Below, piece after piece: positions 6,210 to 9,697 of a stretch of 9,697 nt of DNA (within the stretch, counting starts at the first letter, position 1; the number at the start of each line of letters is the position of its first letter). Origin of the DNA: an uncultured Pseudomonadota bacterium (GTDB taxonomy: Bacteria > Bdellovibrionota_B > Oligoflexia > Oligoflexales > Bog-1112); NCBI GenBank assembly GCA_937896265.1, contig CALBMD010000195.1, positions 1 to 9,697 of the forward strand, given 5' to 3'. The position numbers and the translations under genes are program-made. Below the pieces are notes generated by a model. The model was given only the letters and a program-made list of their open reading frames with translations. It made no database searches and was not told the origin of the DNA.

Positions 6210-7361
6210 ATCCGCAAAGCATTTAAATTCAAATTGAAGCCGAGTGCAGAGCAACGGTTAAAAATGGCGCAGACAGCTGGTTGCGTTCGCTTGGTTTGAA
6301 ACAAATCGCTTGCCTCGGTCAAGGAAAGCCTGAACAAAAAGGAAGGCTACAAAGGTTATTGCCAAATGGCAGGGCAGATGAAGGAGTGGAAGGTCGAGGA
6401 TTCGACCTCGTTTTTGAAACTTGCGCATTCCCAGCCTTTGCAACAAACGCTGAAAGATCTTGATCGCGCCTTACGCGATGGATTCAAGAAAGAAAAGGGC
6501 TTTCCGAAATTTAAAAAGAAAAATCGTGATAAGACTTTTCGCTACCCGCAAGGCGTTAAAATTGCCGGAAATCATGTGTAGCTGCCAAAAATCGGAAACG
6601 TAAAATTTTAAGATATTAGAGAAATAAAGGGCAAATTAAAGAACACTACGGTCTCGTTTTACTGTGGACATTGGTATATTTCCTTTCAGACTGAATTTGT
6701 GCAAGAAATCCCAAAGCACGAAGGCGACGCAATTGGTATTGATCTAGGCATAGCCAGTTTTGCAACACTATCTGACCAAACAGTCATAAGTTCACCTAGA
6801 CCGCTTAAAAAGTATGAAAAGAAGTTAGCGGCAGCTCAAAAAACCCTTTCTAGAAGAAAGAAGGGTTCGCAAAATTGGACGAAACAGAAGTATGCAGTCC
6901 AAAAAATCCACATGAAAATTTCAGAAATTCGCAGGGACTTCCTGCACAAGGCTTTAAGCAAAATTTGCAAAAACCACGCAACAATTGTCATTGAAGATCT
7001 TAAAATATCAAATATGAGCAGTTCGGCGAAAGGTAGTATTGATAGTCCAGGAAAAACGTAGGCGCAAAATCCGGACTCAACAAATCAATTTTGGATCAAG
7101 GTTGGTATGAGTTTCGGCGTCAGCTGGAATACAAATCTGGCTGGAGTGGTGATCAAGTCGTCAGCTTCTCACCTAGAAACACCTCTCGAAGATGTTCCAA
7201 ATGTGGTTGGACTGAAAAGGGACAATCGAAAAACGCAAGCAAGTTTTCGATGCTTGAGTTGTAACTTTGCGATAAGTGCCGATGTCAACGCGTCGGTAAA
7301 TATTCTAGCGGCGGGTAGGGCCGTGGTAGCTTGTGGAGATATTAGACCGGTTGCAGTTTAA
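6204..7361 (+). pseudogene. tnpB: Decayed TnpB (RuvC-type RNA-guided nuclease of IS605 elements)
   Basis: TnpB is an RNA-guided endonuclease related to Cas12 that helps retain these elements. The frame opens at ATG 6204 (MLIRKAFKFKLKPSAEQ) and is broken by TGA at 6297 (the usual Trp of CRxVWN), TAG at 6579 and TAA at 6609, all in one frame. A single A appears missing from the A-run at 7052-7056, shifting the frame. An extra G near 7219-7221 (or loss of two bases) shifts it back. Reading through these, all the active-site signatures remain: RuvC-I GIDLGI (Asp codon 6741), RuvC-II IVIEDLK (Glu, about 6993), zinc-ribbon CSKC (7193-7204) and CLSC (7251-7262), and RuvC-III ADVNAS (Asp codon 7281). 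Five separate lesions make translation of a full protein implausible. Other genes here use TGA, TAG and TAA as normal stops, so recoding is unlikely. The associated guide RNA would overlap the 3' end and the right hairpin. Confidence 0.92.
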
Positions 7362-7370
7362 GCTCAAGAA

Positions 7371-7389
7371 TCACCTCCTTCAGAGGTGA
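7371..7389 (+). repeat. Right-end hairpin of the IS605-type element
   Basis: TCACCTC-CTTCA-GAGGTGA forms a perfect 7-bp stem, 9 nt after the tnpB stop and followed by TCAA at 7394-7397. In this family the structure serves as a TnpA binding site and would end the scaffold of the tnpB-associated RNA. Confidence 0.75.
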
Positions 7390-7456
7390 GCCTTCAAATT
7401 GACGCTCATTGCTGTACACCTTTTCTGAGGAAGTCCAATCATATTCTCTCCCTTCA

Positions 7457-7465
7457 TGTTATAAT
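7457..7465 (+). promoter_or_regulatory. Extended -10 promoter; mRNA possibly leaderless
   Basis: TGTTATAAT is a perfect extended -10 (TGnTATAAT) ending 6 nt before the ATG at 7472. The expected start of transcription, about 7 nt after the -10, coincides with that ATG. There is no ribosome binding site in front of the ATG, which fits a leaderless transcript. No clear -35 is seen, as is common with extended -10 promoters. Confidence 0.5.
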
Positions 7466-7471
7466 GACAGC

Positions 7472-8689
7472 ATGAAGATTTCTCATATAGCTTTTAGCAT
7501 TGTTGTGACTTATAGCACCCAGCTTCTCGCTCGCGAAAAGATAGGCAGCGTAACAAAGCTTGTTGGCAATCTGGTAGTATTAAGCAACCCACAGCCAACC
7601 CTCCAACCATTGCCCGTTCACGCCAACGAATCTCGCGTGATCTATGAAAAAAAATTCTGGGACGCTCGGGCTTTGCAAACAGACTCAGAGATCTACCTCG
7701 GGGATCAGCTTTTTTGTCGCAGTGATTGCAAGGCTCTCCTTACTTTATCTAGCGGCGATCAGATCTTACTGCGGCGAGATAGCTATCTACGAATTAGCCC
7801 CACTTCCACAGGCGAAGCAATGCCTGATTGGTTGCAGATGGAGTTTGGCACTGCCCGATCGCTTATGGAGAGTAAATCCGAAAAAAAACCTATCTTTCGC
7901 ATGCACGACAAAATCGTTGAGTCTAAAACTTCTGACTTTATTATATTCTTTGATTCCTCTCAGCTGTCAGTGCTAGAAGGTACAGCAAAGTTAACAACAG
8001 CCATGGGGGAATCCATTGAAGTTGAACCCGGAAAAACAGCTTTTGTTACGACAAATAGCGGTATAAAAAAACGCCCAATCAACATTCAAGATCACCACGA
8101 AATCAAAGCTATGAGCGAAGGGATGATTGACAATGACCCTGTCGTTGCACGCTTAGAGAACCTGCTTAACCGCAAACCGAGCCCACCTCGCAATTGGAAT
8201 ATTTTTGGACCACAACTACAGCATTATTTGGGACTGACAAAAAATAAACAGGCTGGCAAGCGGCCAATGTATTCTTCTATCGATTTTCTTTTGGAATTTC
8301 CTGCACTATACAAAAACTTTGGCGCTGGTTTTCTCTTTTCAATTCTACAGTTTGACAAAACTATCTTTAGATCTATTGATTTTGAGCCAGGAAGAGCGCG
8401 AGCTACTTCAATGAGCGGGAGGTTTTTCTATCGTGACAAAACTATCAAAACAAATTATTTTTTAGACCTCAATTTCGGAGGTCTAGCTAAGGTCAACAAT
8501 AAAGATCGTATTAAATCCTATGCTATTGCTGGCTTCACAGTAGGTGCCGAAAAGCTTTTTTACTCCAACACTAGCTTCCACTTTTATGCTAATGGCGGGT
8601 ACAATTATCGAATTCTACACTCAAACTTTGATCCTGATATCATTCTACATAGCTTGATGGTAGGCATCCTTATCGGCCGACCTTATTAG
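7472..8689 (+). CDS. FecR-domain protein with C-terminal beta-barrel-like region
   Basis: A 405-residue envelope protein. It starts with MKISHIAFSIVVTYSTQLLA, a short signal peptide with likely cleavage after Ala20. A frame upstream (TTG at 7409) stays open, but the signal peptide and lack of any start signal favour ATG 7472. Residues about 69-195 look like a FecR domain: a LYLGD-type opening (EIYLGDQLFC), ALLTLSSGDQILLRRDSYLRI, a central PIFRM...KTSDFIIFF strand pair and a final LSVLEGTAKLTT...VEPGKTAFV. A CxxxC pair (C82, C86) lies within it. From about 245 to the end, alternating hydrophobic/aromatic strands (YSSIDFLLEF, FGAGFLFSIL, TNYFLDLNFGG, FHFYANGGYNY) and an end at IGRPY suggest a small outer-membrane barrel. 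Classic FecR is an inner-membrane anti-sigma regulator; here no transmembrane helix or sigma factor is present, so that role is unlikely. It is convergent with the lipoprotein gene, 1 bp apart. Confidence 0.75.
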   Translation: MKISHIAFSIVVTYSTQLLAREKIGSVTKLVGNLVVLSNPQPTLQPLPVHANESRVIYEKKFWDARALQTDSEIYLGDQLFCRSDCKALLTLSSGDQILLRRDSYLRISPTSTGEAMPDWLQMEFGTARSLMESKSEKKPIFRMHDKIVESKTSDFIIFFDSSQLSVLEGTAKLTTAMGESIEVEPGKTAFVTTNSGIKKRPINIQDHHEIKAMSEGMIDNDPVVARLENLLNRKPSPPRNWNIFGPQLQHYLGLTKNKQAGKRPMYSSIDFLLEFPALYKNFGAGFLFSILQFDKTIFRSIDFEPGRARATSMSGRFFYRDKTIKTNYFLDLNFGGLAKVNNKDRIKSYAIAGFTVGAEKLFYSNTSFHFYANGGYNYRILHSNFDPDIILHSLMVGILIGRPY

Positions 8690-8690
8690 G

Positions 8691-9470
8691 TTATTGCAAC
8701 ACCTGAGTGTTCTCAATAAAAGAAGGTGAAAGCTGGTCTTCAACTAGCTGCTTCCAGTTTTGCTGCAAATTCTTGACGACAACCGAAATATTGCGATTCA
8801 TAATGCCAAAAACATTTGGCGGTAAATGCCCTCTTTCAAAGAAGCAATGAAACAGTTCATGGTAAAGCACAAGCTTAAGCCTGGCTGGTTTGTCTGGAGC
8901 AATAAACTTGTCTGTAGCACTGCGCAATAGCTCTATTTCTTTCCACTTCTTAAGCTCTTGTCCACCCCCCAACTTTGCTTCGTCAATCTGCATATAGTTA
9001 CACATAGCAACAACATTAGGATTTGACTCCGTTCGAGAGAATTTATCCACCCATTTTATCTTTTTGATCAGTTGCTGCTTCTGCTCAAAATCAAAGTCCT
9101 TAATATTAGCATCTACATCAGCCTTAAACTCCTTCATGATAGCTGCTAGGTCACCATCATAATCGCAGCAATCAGGGACTTTCCCTGGCGCCTGACCAAC
9201 CTGATCAAGGATATGGTAAGAGACAACATCCGACATGGTGACATCTCCAGCCTTATTCGCATTGCGAACTACATTAAGAGAATGCTGAGCAGCACCCTGC
9301 AGATTAGACATCGACAGGCCTGGATTGATAGTAACCTTAGCTAACAACTCGCGGTTTTCAGGGATTGATTTATCTTGCAACAAACCAAAGGATGCCTTCT
9401 GGCGAGGTATCTCCTTAAGACACCCTACCAATAGAATGAAAGCCCACGATAAGCATACCTTTGTCATCAT
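8691..9470 (-). CDS. Lipoprotein with HExxH zinc metalloprotease motif
   Basis: A 259-residue predicted lipoprotein. The N-terminus MMTKVCLSWAFILLVGC is a signal peptide ending in an LVGC lipobox with Cys17 as the lipidated residue. Near the C-terminus, VLYHELFHCFFERGH gives a zinc motif HELFH (H204, E205, H208), with H215 as a possible third ligand and a nearby GIMN (M224) that resembles a Met-turn. This spacing (HExxHx6H) is one residue longer than in classical metzincins, so it could be a divergent metzincin-like family. The middle (about 60-190) is mostly charged and helical with cysteines C101, C102 and C157. Start choice is supported by GAGG (9476-9479) 5 nt before the first ATG, or 8 nt before the second. 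The substrate is unknown; a periplasmic or surface protease is inferred. Its stop is 1 bp from that of the FecR-domain gene. Confidence 0.78.
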   Translation of the reverse strand: MMTKVCLSWAFILLVGCLKEIPRQKASFGLLQDKSIPENRELLAKVTINPGLSMSNLQGAAQHSLNVVRNANKAGDVTMSDVVSYHILDQVGQAPGKVPDCCDYDGDLAAIMKEFKADVDANIKDFDFEQKQQLIKKIKWVDKFSRTESNPNVVAMCNYMQIDEAKLGGGQELKKWKEIELLRSATDKFIAPDKPARLKLVLYHELFHCFFERGHLPPNVFGIMNRNISVVVKNLQQNWKQLVEDQLSPSFIENTQVLQ

Positions 9471-9562
9471 ACTTGCCTCATTGGTTGGCAGAAGGGGGTG
9501 TATTTACTTAATCCTTCTAAAAGTATCGGCACCTTAACGCTGGCTTTTAGTCGCAAAAAATG

Positions 9563-9568
9563 TATAAT
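9563..9568 (+). promoter_or_regulatory. Predicted -10 element for the right-edge gene
   Basis: TATAAT matches the sigma-70 -10 consensus and is preceded by TG. The -35 (around CTGGCT, 9540-9545, spacer 17) is weak. Transcription would begin near 9575, leaving a leader of about 58 nt before the ATG at 9633. Confidence 0.45.
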
Positions 9569-9621
9569 CTTTGTTCTATTGAGAAATAACTTAATAAGTA
9601 CAATTTTACCAAATAACTGCT

Positions 9622-9625
9622 GGAG
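9622..9625 (+). promoter_or_regulatory. Ribosome binding site of the right-edge gene
   Basis: GGAG lies 7 nt before ATG 9633 and fixes this start. It is one of the few strong Shine-Dalgarno sequences in the window. Confidence 0.6.
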
Positions 9626-9632
9626 TTTAGCT

Positions 9633-9697
9633 ATGAGTCAGGCTGAGCCTAGAGAAGGGGAAAATTTAGAGATTACCAACCTAAGCGGTCGTACCCG
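9633..9697 (+). CDS. 5' end of an unidentified gene (cut by window edge)
   Basis: Only 21 full codons are present (MSQAEPREGENLEITNLSGR and one more residue), open to the right edge. The polar, charged start shows no signal peptide, so the product is probably cytoplasmic or has a disordered N-terminal tail. A GGAG ribosome binding site at 9622-9625 and a TATAAT at 9563-9568 support it as a real gene start. The product cannot be recognised from so little sequence. It is divergent from the lipoprotein gene, with 162 bp between the two starts. Confidence 0.65.
   Translation, partial: MSQAEPREGENLEITNLSGRT

Larger units (their letters stand above)
5689..7397. mobile_element. IS200/IS605-family insertion sequence, IS605 organisation (tnpB decayed)
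   Basis: Divergent tnpA (minus) and tnpB (plus) lie between two subterminal hairpins instead of terminal inverted repeats, as is usual for HUH single-strand transposons. The left hairpin is 5700-5719 and the right hairpin 7371-7389. The right boundary is placed at TCAA (7394-7397), matching the known TCAA-type cleavage at right ends of this family. The left boundary is approximate: a C/T-TAC-like tetranucleotide at 5685-5688 is the best candidate. With an intact tnpA and end hairpins the element might still move; it has lost a functional TnpB. Confidence 0.85.

Noticed and set aside
6204..7361. Stop-codon reassignment explaining the interrupted tnpB
   Set aside because: All three stop types and two frameshifts occur in it, while the neighbouring intact genes end with ordinary TGA, TAG or TAA. 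Decay is the simpler explanation.
7409..7471. Upstream TTG start for the FecR-domain gene
   Set aside because: It would add 21 residues before a good signal peptide, has no ribosome binding site, and would place the promoter inside the coding region.

Overview
The window looks like accessory-rich chromosomal DNA of a Gram-negative bacterium with a moderate-to-low GC content. Three things point that way: a lipoprotein with a clear lipobox, a signal-peptide protein whose C-terminus looks like an outer-membrane beta-barrel, and a large Ig-like/delta-60 surface protein. Such repeat proteins and HExxH lipoproteins are familiar from predatory and free-living Bdellovibrionota/Oligoflexia and related groups, but the assignment is inference and no marker gene fixes the taxon.

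Layout, left to right. (1) Positions 2-2458, plus strand: the 3' part of a large secreted or surface protein with four tandem Ig-like domains followed by about seven delta-60 (propeller-type) units. It is cut by the left edge. (2) 2481-3743, minus strand: aroA, EPSP synthase, convergent with the surface protein. (3) 3744-4095: intergenic DNA holding a 155-bp foldback element with imperfect terminal inverted repeats, nested internal hairpins and flanking 10-13 bp direct repeats. It looks like a MITE and may also give a structured RNA. (4) 4096-4896, plus: an intact class I SAM-dependent methyltransferase. (5) 4902-5622: a 721-bp segment bounded by perfect 17-bp inverted repeats. It contains about 300 bp without a convincing gene, then an orphan HigA-type Xre antitoxin (5205-5546). 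(6) About 5689-7397: an IS605-organised IS200/IS605-family element with end hairpins, an intact HUH transposase tnpA (minus) and a divergent tnpB (plus) destroyed by three in-frame stops and two frameshifts. (7) 7472-8689, plus: a FecR-domain protein joined to a probable beta-barrel, with an extended -10 promoter so close to the ATG that the mRNA may be leaderless. (8) 8691-9470, minus: a lipoprotein with an HExxH metalloprotease motif, whose stop lies 1 bp from the convergent FecR gene. (9) 9633-9697, plus: the first 21 codons of an unidentified gene with its own promoter and ribosome binding site.

How it fits together: aroA is the only housekeeping gene. Between aroA and the FecR gene lies a patch of mobile or formerly mobile DNA (foldback element, 17-bp inverted-repeat segment, decayed IS). 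The envelope-directed genes on both sides (surface protein, FecR-barrel, metalloprotease lipoprotein) are not arranged as a single operon. I see no CRISPR array, tRNA or rRNA. The least explained items are the foldback element, the inverted-repeat-bounded antitoxin segment, the FecR-barrel architecture and the HExxH lipoprotein.
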